Below, in pieces: positions 17,474 to 25,868 of a stretch of DNA of 64,000 bases; position 1 is the stretch's first letter, and the number at the start of each line of letters is the position of its first letter. The notes under the pieces are model-generated. The model ran no database searches and was not told where the DNA came from. It saw only the letters and a program-made list of their open reading frames with translations. The position numbers were made by a program, and so were the translations under genes. The DNA lies in assembly GCF_000373625.1 (NCBI RefSeq), contig NZ_KB891987.1, positions 921,081 to 985,080 on the forward strand, read 5' to 3'. Origin of the DNA: Streptomyces sp. LaPpAH-108. Lineage in GTDB: Bacteria > Actinomycetota > Actinomycetes > Streptomycetales > Streptomycetaceae.

Positions 17474-19174
17474 ATGGACGCTCACGCGATCGACGAAGGC
17501 CGCCGCCGCTGGCAGGCCCGGTACGACGCCGCGCGCAAGCGCGACGCAGACTTCAGCACGCTCTCGGGAGACCCGGTCGAGCCCGTGTACGGCCCCCGCC
17601 CCGGGGATGTGTACGAGGGCTTCGAGCGGATCGGCTGGCCCGGCGAGTACCCCTTCACGCGCGGGCTCCATCCGACCGGCTACCGGGGCCGCACCTGGAC
17701 GATCCGCCAGTTCGCCGGCTTCGGCAACGCGGAGCAGACCAATGAGCGGTACAAGATGATCCTGGCCGCGGGCGGCGGCGGCCTCTCCGTCGCCTTCGAC
17801 ATGCCGACGCTGATGGGCCGCGACTCCGACGACCCCCGCTCGCTCGGCGAGGTCGGCCACTGCGGCGTGGCCATCGACTCGGCCGCCGACATGGAGATCC
17901 TGTTCAAGGACATCCCGCTCGGTGACGTCACCACCTCGATGACGATCAGCGGCCCCGCCGTGCCCGTCTTCTGCATGTACCTGGTCGCCGCCGAGCGGCA
18001 GGGCGTGGACCCCGCGATCCTCAACGGCACGCTCCAGACCGACATATTCAAGGAGTACATCGCGCAGAAGGAGTGGCTGTTCCAGCCCGAGCCCCATCTG
18101 CGCCTGATCGGCGACCTGATGGAGCACTGCGCGGCGGGCATCCCCGCATACAAGCCGCTGTCGGTCTCCGGCTACCACATCCGCGAGGCCGGGGCGACGG
18201 CCGCGCAGGAGCTGGCGTACACCCTCGCGGACGGCTTCGGCTATGTGGAGCTGGGCCTCTCGCGCGGGCTCGACGTGGACGTGTTCGCGCCAGGGCTCAG
18301 CTTCTTCTTCGACGCGCACCTGGACTTCTTCGAGGAGATCGCCAAGTTCCGCGCCGCGCGCCGCATCTGGGCCCGCTGGATGCGGGACGTGTACGGCGCG
18401 CGGACCGACAAGGCGCAGTGGCTGCGCTTCCACACCCAGACCGCCGGGGTCTCGCTGACCGCGCAGCAGCCGTACAACAACGTGGTGCGCACCGCGGTGG
18501 AGGCGCTGGCGGCGGTGCTCGGCGGGACCAACTCGCTGCACACCAACGCCCTGGACGAGACCCTGGCGCTGCCGAGCGAGCAGGCCGCGGAGATCGCGCT
18601 GCGCACCCAGCAGGTGCTGATGGAGGAGACCGGCGTCGCCAACGTGGCCGACCCGCTGGGCGGTTCGTGGTTCATCGAGCAGCTGACCGACCGGATCGAG
18701 GCGGACGCGGAGAAGATCTTCGAGCAGATCAAGGAGCGGGGCCTGAGGGCCCACCCCGACGGGCAGCACCCCATCGGTCCGATCACCTCGGGCATCCTGC
18801 GCGGGATCGAGGACGGCTGGTTCACCGGTGAGATAGCGGAGTCCGCCTTCCGCTACCAGCAGGCGCTGGAGAAGGGGGAGAAGCGGGTCGTCGGCGTCAA
18901 TGCCCACACCGGTTCGGTCACCGGGGACCTGGAGATCCTGCGGGTCAGCCACGAGGTGGAGCGCGAGCAGGTCAGGGTGCTGGCCGAGCGGAAGTCCGCG
19001 CGCGACGAGGCCCGGGTGAAGACCTCCCTGGACGCCATGCTGGCCGCCGCGCGCGACGGCTCCAACATGATCGCGCCGATGCTGGACGCGGTCCGCGCGG
19101 AGGCGACCCTGGGTGAGATCTGCGGGGTGCTGCGCGACGAGTGGGGCGTCTACACGGAGCCCGCCGGGTTCTGA
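17474..19174 (+). CDS. icmA: Isobutyryl-CoA mutase large subunit
   Basis: A 566-residue acyl-CoA mutase catalytic subunit, exactly the length of known IcmA. It lacks the C-terminal cobalamin domain, so a separate small subunit (IcmB) is needed; none lies in this window. The substrate-determining residues are Phe80 (in TIRQFAGFG) and Gln198 (in EYIAQKEW). Known methylmalonyl-CoA mutases have Tyr and Arg there, so this is an isobutyryl-/n-butyryl-CoA interconverting enzyme. In streptomycetes it links valine catabolism and butyrate units for polyketides. GAGGGT immediately precedes the ATG. It probably depends on MeaB or a related chaperone. Confidence 0.93.
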   Translation: MDAHAIDEGRRRWQARYDAARKRDADFSTLSGDPVEPVYGPRPGDVYEGFERIGWPGEYPFTRGLHPTGYRGRTWTIRQFAGFGNAEQTNERYKMILAAGGGGLSVAFDMPTLMGRDSDDPRSLGEVGHCGVAIDSAADMEILFKDIPLGDVTTSMTISGPAVPVFCMYLVAAERQGVDPAILNGTLQTDIFKEYIAQKEWLFQPEPHLRLIGDLMEHCAAGIPAYKPLSVSGYHIREAGATAAQELAYTLADGFGYVELGLSRGLDVDVFAPGLSFFFDAHLDFFEEIAKFRAARRIWARWMRDVYGARTDKAQWLRFHTQTAGVSLTAQQPYNNVVRTAVEALAAVLGGTNSLHTNALDETLALPSEQAAEIALRTQQVLMEETGVANVADPLGGSWFIEQLTDRIEADAEKIFEQIKERGLRAHPDGQHPIGPITSGILRGIEDGWFTGEIAESAFRYQQALEKGEKRVVGVNAHTGSVTGDLEILRVSHEVEREQVRVLAERKSARDEARVKTSLDAMLAAARDGSNMIAPMLDAVRAEATLGEICGVLRDEWGVYTEPAGF

Positions 19175-19205
19175 GCGCTCCGGGCACACGGCTCTCGGCA
19201 CACGG

Positions 19206-19247
19206 GCGGGGCCGGTCGGGACGGACAGCCGTCCCGACCGGCCCCGC
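19206..19247. terminator. Bidirectional terminator between icmA and the secreted DUF3103-like gene
   Basis: Perfect 19-bp arms (GCGGGGCCGGTCGGGACGG and complement) with an ACAG loop between convergent genes. Confidence 0.85.
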
Positions 19248-19258
19248 CGCGTCCCGCC

Positions 19259-20431
19259 TCAGAACTCCTGCACGAAGTACGGCTCGACGGTCATCCAGCC
19301 ATTGCCCCGGGCGCCGTAATAGGTGCCGTTGTCGCTCTGCGCCAGGGTGTACCAGGAGTCGACGTAGTCGGGGTCGTCGGTCCACCAGGAGGTGGGGATG
19401 GCGTTGAGGATCGCGTCCACCAGCGGGATGTAGGCGCCCTGGTCGGTGATGGTGAGCAGGGCACCGGCGATGGCGACCGCGAGGTCGTGGTAGTTGGTGT
19501 CGCCGTCGTCCTCCATCATCACGGCGTCGGCGAGGTCGTACTTGTAGTTCGACCAGTTCACCAGGATCTGGTTGGGCCGGTAGACCGTGCCGTCGTAGTC
19601 CAGGTAGGGCATGTCGACCGGGTCGACGCGGACCTTGCCGTCCTGGCCGAAGCCGGAGACCAGGGTGTAGATCTCGGCGGCGCCCTTGATCCAGGGCTCC
19701 TCGTCGTCGGACAGCTCGACCGCGTCGATCTTCGTGGTCCAGAAGCCGCCTGCCGCCGCCGCGGACCGCTGCGGGGCCGCCGCGGTGTTCACCTCGGCGG
19801 GCGCGGCGGAGCGCACCCCGCTCTTCGCCAGCTCGTCACGGAGCACGTCGAGCCCGGCCGCGAGCGCCTTGGTGCCGTCGATGTCGACGACGTACACCGG
19901 GTGGTCGGGGGCCTTGCGGGCGTCCAGGGTGTGGGCGTCGCCCCGGCTGTCGTAGGCGGTGACCGTGGTGGCGTCGTCGTCGGATGCTGCGGCGGCGACC
20001 CAGGGGGTGGTGCCGTCGGCGAGCGCGGCGCGCATGGAGTCCGCGCCGAGCCGGAGCTGGAGCAGCGAGCCGACCTTGCCGGTCAGGCCCTTGGCGTCCG
20101 CGATGGCGTGGTCGGCGGCGGCGAGGTCGGACGTCAGGGCGGGGTCGGCCTTGGCGGCGAGCGGGGTGACGGCCACGTCCGAGGAGGTGAGGACGGCCGC
20201 GCGCAGGCGGGTGCGCCAGCTCTGGTCGCCGAGCGAGCGGGCGATGGCCCGGGCGGCACGGTCCTGGGCACCGGTCACCTGCTGCGCGGTGGCGGAGTGG
20301 GCGCGGACGGGGGCGGCGGGCGCGGCGGTGGCCGAGGGGGCGGTGAGGAGGGCCTGGGCGGCGGCGAGGGCGAGCAGGGTGGCCGCGGTGACGGTCTGGG
20401 CGGCGCGGCGACGGGACTGACGGGGTCTCAC
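19259..20431 (-). CDS. Secreted protein, DUF3103-like
   Basis: A 390-residue protein with a classic signal peptide: RPRQSRRR, a hydrophobic core (TLLALAAAQALLTA) and an APSATAAPA cleavage region near residue 37. The mature part has about 180 residues of Ala-rich helix, then a conserved-looking Asp/Trp/Tyr-rich C-terminal domain (WIKGAAEIYTLVSGFGQDG, TSWWTDDPDYVDSWYTL, YYGARGNGWMTVEPY). The overall pattern recalls DUF3103 secreted proteins, a family without known activity. GTG start with GGAGGG 10 nt upstream. It is transcribed alone, convergent with icmA. Confidence 0.75.
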   Translation of the reverse strand: MRPRQSRRRAAQTVTAATLLALAAAQALLTAPSATAAPAAPVRAHSATAQQVTGAQDRAARAIARSLGDQSWRTRLRAAVLTSSDVAVTPLAAKADPALTSDLAAADHAIADAKGLTGKVGSLLQLRLGADSMRAALADGTTPWVAAAASDDDATTVTAYDSRGDAHTLDARKAPDHPVYVVDIDGTKALAAGLDVLRDELAKSGVRSAAPAEVNTAAAPQRSAAAAGGFWTTKIDAVELSDDEEPWIKGAAEIYTLVSGFGQDGKVRVDPVDMPYLDYDGTVYRPNQILVNWSNYKYDLADAVMMEDDGDTNYHDLAVAIAGALLTITDQGAYIPLVDAILNAIPTSWWTDDPDYVDSWYTLAQSDNGTYYGARGNGWMTVEPYFVQEF

Positions 20432-20639
20432 GGGGATGGATCCCTCCGGATGCGAGTGGCCAGGTGGGGGAGTGACGCACTGTCAGGGGGGTGGTGCCGG
20501 GACGACTGCCGGACAAAAGTCCGGGGCGAGGGTTCTATGCGAGTAGACCTCGCAGCACCCATGGTGACCTGAACATGTCACGTCTGCAAGACCTTCACAC
20601 CCTCAACGCCCCGCTTCCACAGGGGAGTTCAGTCGGAGT

Positions 20640-21260
20640 TCAGCCCTCGGCCGCCGTGATCCCCGCGAGCAGCACCGCGATGAAACGCCGTACCCACTCG
20701 GTGTCCGCGGGTTCCGCGCTCACCAGCATCCGGTGCACGACCGTGCCCGCCACGATGTCGTAGATGAGGTCGATCGCGCGGCACGCCGCCTCCGGGTCGG
20801 ACTCCGGCGGTATCTCGCCGCGTGCCTGCGCCCGCTCGCGCCCCGTCACGACCAGATGCTTCTGGCGCTCGACGATCGAGTGGCGGATGCGCTCGCGCAG
20901 CGCGTCGTCCCCGCCGGCCTCCGCGACCACCGCGATCAGACCGTTCCTGGCCTCCGGGCGGCCCAGGATGGCCGCGAACTGGAGCACCACGCCCTCGATG
21001 TCGGCGGCGAGGCTGCCCCGGTCGGGCACCTCCAGCTCGTTGAACAGCTCGGCGATCGCGTCGACCACCAGCTCGCTCTTGCCGGACCAGCGGCGGTACA
21101 GCGTCGTCTTCGCCACCCCGGCCCGCGTCGCCACGTCTCCCAGGGTGAGCCGGGACCAGCCCAGCTCCACCAGGGCCTGCCGGGTGGCGGCCAGGATCGC
21201 GGCGTCCGCGGCGGCGCTGCGCGGTCGGCCCGTACGGGCTGCTGGGGTGCGGCTCTGCAT
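20640..21260 (-). CDS. TetR-family transcriptional regulator
   Basis: A 206-residue TetR protein. The N-terminal helix-turn-helix is clear: AAILAATRQALVELGWSRLT then LGDVATRAGVAKTTLYRRWSGK, followed by an all-helical ligand domain. I use ATG 21260 (MQSRTPAARTGR); ATGs further upstream lengthen the protein with non-family sequence. It is divergent from the thioredoxin-TPR gene, and a TetR-style palindrome lies between them, so it probably represses itself and perhaps its neighbour. Ligand unknown. Confidence 0.87.
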   Translation of the reverse strand: MQSRTPAARTGRPRSAAADAAILAATRQALVELGWSRLTLGDVATRAGVAKTTLYRRWSGKSELVVDAIAELFNELEVPDRGSLAADIEGVVLQFAAILGRPEARNGLIAVVAEAGGDDALRERIRHSIVERQKHLVVTGRERAQARGEIPPESDPEAACRAIDLIYDIVAGTVVHRMLVSAEPADTEWVRRFIAVLLAGITAAEG

Positions 21261-21344
21261 GTCCCCGACCATAACCGGCCACCTCCGGGCGGTCGTGAGG
21301 GAGATCACCGGAAAGGGGTGTCGCCGCAGCCCCTTCTGCCATTA

Positions 21345-21361
21345 CGCTACGAGCCGTAGCG
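21345..21361. promoter_or_regulatory. Operator-like palindrome between tetR and thioredoxin-TPR gene
   Basis: CGCTACG AGC CGTAGCG: perfect 7-bp arms with a 3-nt centre, 84 nt upstream of the TetR start. The arm sequence resembles operators of many actinobacterial TetR repressors. Confidence 0.6.
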
Positions 21362-21473
21362 AAAGCTCGCGATGGACGTACGCGGGCGACGGCCACCGGC
21401 CCGGGGTGGGGACCTCGGCGCCGGCCGACATCGCTTTTTTCCTTCATGCGCGGGAACGGGGGAGGATAGACCC

Positions 21474-22442
21474 ATGCAGCCACGGAACATGTCCATGAGC
21501 GGCGTCGTCGACCTCGCCGCGGTGAAGGCGGCCCAGGAGGCCAAGGCCAAGGCGGAGCAGGCGCGCGCCGAGTCCGCCCGGCGCGGCGGCGCGGGGGCGA
21601 TCTCCCCGGCCGATCTCGTCGTCGACGTCAACGAGGCGGACTTCGAGACCGAAGTCCTCCAGCGCTCCGCCGAAGTCCCGGTCGTCATCGACTTCTGGGC
21701 CGAGTGGTGTCAGCCCTGCAAGCAGCTGAGCCCGGTCCTGGAGCGGCTGGCCGTCGAGTACGACGGCCGCTTCCTGCTGGCCAAGATCGACGTGGACGCC
21801 AACCAGATGCTGATGCAGCAGTTCGGCGTCCAGGGGATTCCGGCGGTCTTCGCCGTCGTGGCGGGCCAGGCGCTGCCCCTCTTCCAGGGCGCGGCCGACG
21901 AGCGGCAGATCCGCGAGACGCTGGACCAGTTGATCCAGGTCGCCGAGCAGCGCTTCGGGCTGACCGGTCTGACCGTGGACCCGGACGCGCAGCCGGGCGT
22001 TGCCCCGGCCGAGGAGCCCGAGGGCCCGCACGACGCGCTTCTGGAGGCGGCCGTGCGCGCGCTGGACGAGGGCGATCTCGCCGGTGCCGTCCAGGCGTAC
22101 AAGAACGTACTCGCCGACGACCCGGCGAACACAGAGGCGAAACTGGGCCTGGGTCAGGCCGAGTTGCTTCAGCGTGTGCAGGGTATGGATCCGCTCAAGG
22201 TGCGCAAGGACGCCGCCGAGAAGCCGGGTGACGTCGACGCGCAGATCGCCGCCGCCGACCTGGATCTGGTGGGTGGTCATGTCGAGGACGCCCTCGGGCG
22301 GCTCATCGAGACGGTCGCCCGCACCGCCGGTGACGACCGGGACGCGGTCCGGCGCCGGTTGCTGGAGCTGTTCGAGGTCGTGGGCGGGGAGGACCCGAGA
22401 GTGGTGGCGGCCCGCCGGGCGCTTGCACGGGCGCTGTTCTGA
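21474..22442 (+). CDS. Thioredoxin-TPR co-chaperone (CnoX/YbbN-like)
   Basis: A 322-residue cytoplasmic protein in three parts: a charged N-terminal extension (residues 1-48), a thioredoxin domain (50-155) with active site WCQPC at 78-82, and a C-terminal tetratricopeptide region (about 195-322). The order matches CnoX/YbbN proteins, which protect clients from oxidation and hand them to chaperones. Unlike E. coli CnoX, both cysteines are kept, so it may still do thiol-disulfide exchange. ATG 21474 has GGAGG 8 nt upstream. It is divergent from a TetR gene. Confidence 0.88.
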   Translation: MQPRNMSMSGVVDLAAVKAAQEAKAKAEQARAESARRGGAGAISPADLVVDVNEADFETEVLQRSAEVPVVIDFWAEWCQPCKQLSPVLERLAVEYDGRFLLAKIDVDANQMLMQQFGVQGIPAVFAVVAGQALPLFQGAADERQIRETLDQLIQVAEQRFGLTGLTVDPDAQPGVAPAEEPEGPHDALLEAAVRALDEGDLAGAVQAYKNVLADDPANTEAKLGLGQAELLQRVQGMDPLKVRKDAAEKPGDVDAQIAAADLDLVGGHVEDALGRLIETVARTAGDDRDAVRRRLLELFEVVGGEDPRVVAARRALARALF

Positions 22443-22506
22443 CGGGTCGTCGGCGTGTGGCGTGGCGGTGAAGGAATGGCCGATGTGGCGTGGGAGCCGC
22501 CGCGCT

Positions 22507-22680
22507 TTACCAAATCTTGGTAATCGCCTCAGCTGTTACTCCGAGTAAATCAAGGTCGTTGGTCTGTCCGGCTTCGCCCGGGGATCAGCGACTTTGTTCT
22601 GCCCAGTGTTGGCACCGTGCGTCGCCCTTTGAGACCACTGAGTCGTCTTTCGGTTATCCCGCCGTTACTAGGCAGTAACG
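22507..22680. promoter_or_regulatory. Three TTAC...GTAA dyads upstream of the DUF6230 cassette
   Basis: Three perfect inverted repeats in 174 nt: TTACCAA-ATC-TTGGTAA (22507-22523), TTACTC-C-GAGTAA (22536-22548) and CGTTACT-AGGC-AGTAACG (22663-22680). The 608-nt gap (22443-23050) also has GC-rich hairpins at 22785-22813 and 22826-22844. I see no gene in it. It reads as a large control region for the secreted-protein operon. Confidence 0.5.
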
Positions 22681-23050
22681 AAGCCCCTTGTGCGGGCGGC
22701 GAGAATGCACCACGATCGGCCACGCTCGGTCCATTTCCGTACCCCGGCACCCGGCCGGGTCACGGCGAATGTGTCCCCACCGAGCAGAGCCGGCGGCAGT
22801 GGCGCCGGCTCTGGGGCAGGGGGGTCTTCGCCACTGCGGCGAAGCCTGTCCAGAAGGTTGTGCGTGATGTGTGTCAGGCGCGACCAGTGGTTGTCGCTCG
22901 GGGGTGAACGCCGGTTGTTCGGGCGCGGGTCGCGCCGTCGGGCGCGGGCGCTCTCCTTCCCGAGGACGTAGCACTTCTCCCATCCCTGTCCGGTCGCAAC
23001 CCCCCTGGGGCGGTCCGGGCCAGGAGATGTACGTCCGAGAAGGAGGAAAT

Positions 23051-23683
23051 ATGGAGTCCCAGGTGCGTGGCGGGACCAGATGGAAGCGGTTCGCTGTGGT
23101 CATGGTGCCCAGCGTCGCCGCTACGGCAGCGATAGGTGTCGCCCTCGCGCAGGGCGCTCTGGCCGCTTCGTTCAGCGTGTCGGGGCAGTCGTTCAAGGTG
23201 AGCGCCGACCGGCTCGAGGGCAAGGGCTTCGCGCAGTACGGTGCGATCGACGACGGCTACACGCTGGACGGCAAGAAGACCGCCCACCCGGTGGCGGTCT
23301 CGGCGTTCAACCACGCCGACATCACCAACCTGTGCCAGTCGGTCGTCACCCCGGTCCCGGGTCTCGGCAAGATCAGCCTGATCCTGCGGGCCGGTGGCGG
23401 CAAGAAGCCGGTCTCGGCCGACCGGATCTACATCGATGTCGCCGATCTGGGCGCCGACGCGACCTTCCGCAACATCGACATCGGTGTCGCCGCGAAGGAC
23501 GCCTCGAAGGGTCCGGGCATGAAGGGGGGCGGCGAGCAGGCCAACCCCTACGGCTTCGCCCAGCAGGCCGACTCGGCCACACTGCTCAACGTGCGTCAGA
23601 CGGCGTGGGCGACCACCGCCGGCACGTTCGAGCTGAGCGGGCTGAAGATGTCGCTGTCCACGGACGGCGAGGAGTGCTACTAA
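23051..23683 (+). CDS. DUF6230 family secreted protein
   Basis: A 210-residue exported protein. It has a signal-type N-terminus (RWKRFAVVMVPSVAATAAIGVALAQGALA) and a mature beta-rich domain beginning ASFSVSGQSFKVSADRLEG, with two cysteines (NLCQSV and the C-terminal EECY) that could form a disulfide. The ribosome site AGGAGG is ideal. From memory, some homologues are labelled cholesterol esterase, but there is no GxSxG serine-hydrolase motif here, so I do not adopt that activity. It is the first gene of a cassette with a DUF6114 membrane protein and a large low-complexity protein. Confidence 0.82.
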   Translation: MESQVRGGTRWKRFAVVMVPSVAATAAIGVALAQGALAASFSVSGQSFKVSADRLEGKGFAQYGAIDDGYTLDGKKTAHPVAVSAFNHADITNLCQSVVTPVPGLGKISLILRAGGGKKPVSADRIYIDVADLGADATFRNIDIGVAAKDASKGPGMKGGGEQANPYGFAQQADSATLLNVRQTAWATTAGTFELSGLKMSLSTDGEECY

Positions 23684-23799
23684 GCACTCGCTGACGGGCG
23701 GGGGAGCCGATGGCGCCCCCGCCCGTCCCCTCTCCGGCCGCCGTTCACACGCGGCCCACATCACCACCACAGCAACGCCGCACCAGGGAGCTGTTTTCC

Positions 23800-24393
23800 A
23801 TGAGCGCCGAGACCCCTGCCGCCGATTCCGGCCAGTTCACCCGCCGGAGGCAGCAGTTCCGCGCCTGGCGAGGCGACCGCCCCTTCTGGGCCGGTCTTTA
23901 CGTGCTGCTCAGCGGCTTTCCGATCATCTACTTCCCGTACTACCACCTGCAGCTGGGCCATCTGACGCTGGCCATGGCGACCACGGCGGGGTCGGGGTCC
24001 TTGATCATCGGCGTGCTCCTCATCGTCCTCGGCATCAGCCTCTGGTTCCAGAAGCACGTGCGCACCTTCGCGGGTGTGGCGGCGATCCTGCTGGCGCTGG
24101 TGTCCCTGCCCGTCTCCAACTTCGGCGGCTTCATCATCGGCTTCCTGCTCGCCCTCGTCGGCGGCGCGATGGCCGTCTCGTGGGCGCCCGCCCCCGCGGC
24201 CAAGCAGACGCCGGGCGTACCGGCCCAGGCGCCGGTGGCCATGGCCGGGGCCGCACCGGGCGCGAGCCTGCCGGGTGAGGGCGCCGCCGGAGCCGTACCG
24301 CCGCCCCGGGCCGCGGACGGGGAGACCGAGCCGAACGACCTGTCAGGAACGAGCCCGGCCAACGAGGCGAACGGGAGGCACAGTGCCGGCTGA
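23800..24393 (+). CDS. DUF6114 membrane protein
   Basis: A 197-residue membrane protein with four hydrophobic segments between residues 30 and 135 (WAGLYVLLSGFPIIYFPYYH, LIIGVLLIVLGISLWFQ, and two more), then a disordered Pro/Ala/Gly C-terminal tail. DUF6114 genes usually follow DUF6230 genes in streptomycetes. ATG 23800 has AGGGAG upstream. The stop overlaps the start of the next gene by 11 nt. A role in surface assembly or export of the neighbours is a guess from context. Confidence 0.82.
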   Translation: MSAETPAADSGQFTRRRQQFRAWRGDRPFWAGLYVLLSGFPIIYFPYYHLQLGHLTLAMATTAGSGSLIIGVLLIVLGISLWFQKHVRTFAGVAAILLALVSLPVSNFGGFIIGFLLALVGGAMAVSWAPAPAAKQTPGVPAQAPVAMAGAAPGASLPGEGAAGAVPPPRAADGETEPNDLSGTSPANEANGRHSAG

Positions 24394-25774
24394 CGAGGCC
24401 CGCGGGACCGGTGTGGGGGAGTCCCGGGCGAGAACCGGACCCCGCCACGCGGCCCCCAAGAAGCCGCTCTTCACCAGGTTCCACATGCCGGCCGGCAAGG
24501 CGATAGCCTCCGTGGCGATGCCCACGGCCGTCATCATGGGCATGGGCTTCACGTCCACGCTCGCCATCGCCGACAGCACCGGCAGCAGCCCCGCGTCCAA
24601 CAGCCAGAAGGCGGCGGACTACAAGGACTGCGTCGACGCGCTGGAGGGTGCCGAGGACTCCGCGTCCCCGAGCGCCACGCCCTCCACGAGCGCGCCGTCC
24701 GCCACCACCACGCCGTCCCCCTCGGCCTCCTCCGGGGCGCAGGACGGACCGGGCAAGACCTCTTCGCCGGATTCAGGTTCCGACGAGGGCAAGGCCGGGT
24801 CCGGCACGAGCGGGTCCGCGGACAAGCCGGGCTCCTCCGGGGCGGGTTCGGGCACATCGGGTGCCGCGTCCGGCTCCGGTACGTCGGGTGCCGCATCGGG
24901 CTCGGGTGCGTCCGGCTCGGGTACGGCGGCCACCGCCCCGGCCCCGTCCAAGAGCGCGGACGGCGGGCTGCTCGGCTCCCTCGGGGACGCGATCGGTGAC
25001 GTCCTGACCGGCGGCAAGAAGTCCGACGAGGCGACGACCCCGGCGCCCGCCGCGTCGTCCGCCACGCCCGCTCCCGCGGCCACGTCGTCCGCTCCGGCGA
25101 CCGGGACCGACAAGAGCGACGCGGACAAGGGTGACGCGGACAAGAGCGGTGGTACCAGCGGGGGCACCGCGACCACCAAGAAGGCCCCGCGCGGGACGGT
25201 CCAGGACACCCTGGAGAAGGCCGCCGGTGCCTCGGACACCCCGTCCGCCACGTCGAGCCCGTCCGCCGGCCCCTCCACGAGCGCGTCGGCCACGCCGGAC
25301 GACTGTCCGACGGCCACCGACGACAAGGGCGGCGTGGACAACAACGTGCCGGTGGCCGACGACCCCTGGTACCTGAACGCCAGCTCCCTGCTGCTCAAGG
25401 GCGCCGACTACAAGGGCGTCGTCGAGGTGCGCACGGCCGACGGCACCACCAAGAAGGTGCTGAAGTACGTCATCTCCGGCGGCACCGACATCGGGGACCT
25501 GCACCAGACGGTCAAGGACAAGCAGGCGGGCAAGACCTACCACGTCCAGGCCGCCAAGGGTTCGACGTCCACCATCCGCGACGGCGACACCGTGATGTAC
25601 ACCGAGAGCATCTCCGGCAACCTCTTCGGCCTGATCCCGGTGACCTTCAGCCCCGACAGCCCGCCCCCGCTGAACATCCCCCTGATCTACTTCACCGACG
25701 CCAAGGTGACCCAGGCGGGCCAGTTCGGCGGCAGCCTGCACGTTCCCGGCATGCACGTCTACACGACGGACTGA
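24383..25774 (+). CDS. Secreted or anchored low-complexity protein with conserved C-terminal domain
   Basis: A 463-residue protein. Residues 1-60 include a basic stretch and a hydrophobic signal or anchor segment (AIASVAMPTAVIMGMGFTS). Residues ~80-310 are Ser/Ala/Gly/Thr/Pro/Asp-rich linker repeating short words such as GTSGAASGSG and DKSDADKGDADKSG. Residues ~330-463 form a compact domain from DPWYLNASSLLLKGADYKGV to LHVPGMHVYTTD. The GTG start (MPADEARGTG) has GGGAGG 4 nt upstream and overlaps the DUF6114 stop by 11 nt, so the genes are coupled. I do not recognise the C-terminal domain. Likely a cell-envelope component working with its two neighbours. Confidence 0.75.
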   Translation: MPADEARGTGVGESRARTGPRHAAPKKPLFTRFHMPAGKAIASVAMPTAVIMGMGFTSTLAIADSTGSSPASNSQKAADYKDCVDALEGAEDSASPSATPSTSAPSATTTPSPSASSGAQDGPGKTSSPDSGSDEGKAGSGTSGSADKPGSSGAGSGTSGAASGSGTSGAASGSGASGSGTAATAPAPSKSADGGLLGSLGDAIGDVLTGGKKSDEATTPAPAASSATPAPAATSSAPATGTDKSDADKGDADKSGGTSGGTATTKKAPRGTVQDTLEKAAGASDTPSATSSPSAGPSTSASATPDDCPTATDDKGGVDNNVPVADDPWYLNASSLLLKGADYKGVVEVRTADGTTKKVLKYVISGGTDIGDLHQTVKDKQAGKTYHVQAAKGSTSTIRDGDTVMYTESISGNLFGLIPVTFSPDSPPPLNIPLIYFTDAKVTQAGQFGGSLHVPGMHVYTTD

Positions 25775-25802
25775 CACCCCCGAGCCCTTCCGGGAGCCGC
25801 AC

Positions 25803-25849
25803 GGCAGTGGCCCGGTCCCCCACACCGCGTGGGGAACCGGGCCACTGCC
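25803..25849. terminator. Bidirectional terminator between the DUF6230 cassette and pyk
   Basis: A 14-bp outer stem (GGCAGTGGCCCGGT and complement), one mismatch, then a 6-bp inner stem (CCCCAC / GTGGGG), between convergent genes. Confidence 0.85.
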
Positions 25850-25868
25850 AATTGCCGTGAGAGACGCC

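Noticed and set aside
23051..23683. Cholesterol esterase activity for the DUF6230 protein
   Set aside because: No GxSxG or other hydrolase signature is present; the label seems to be inherited annotation.
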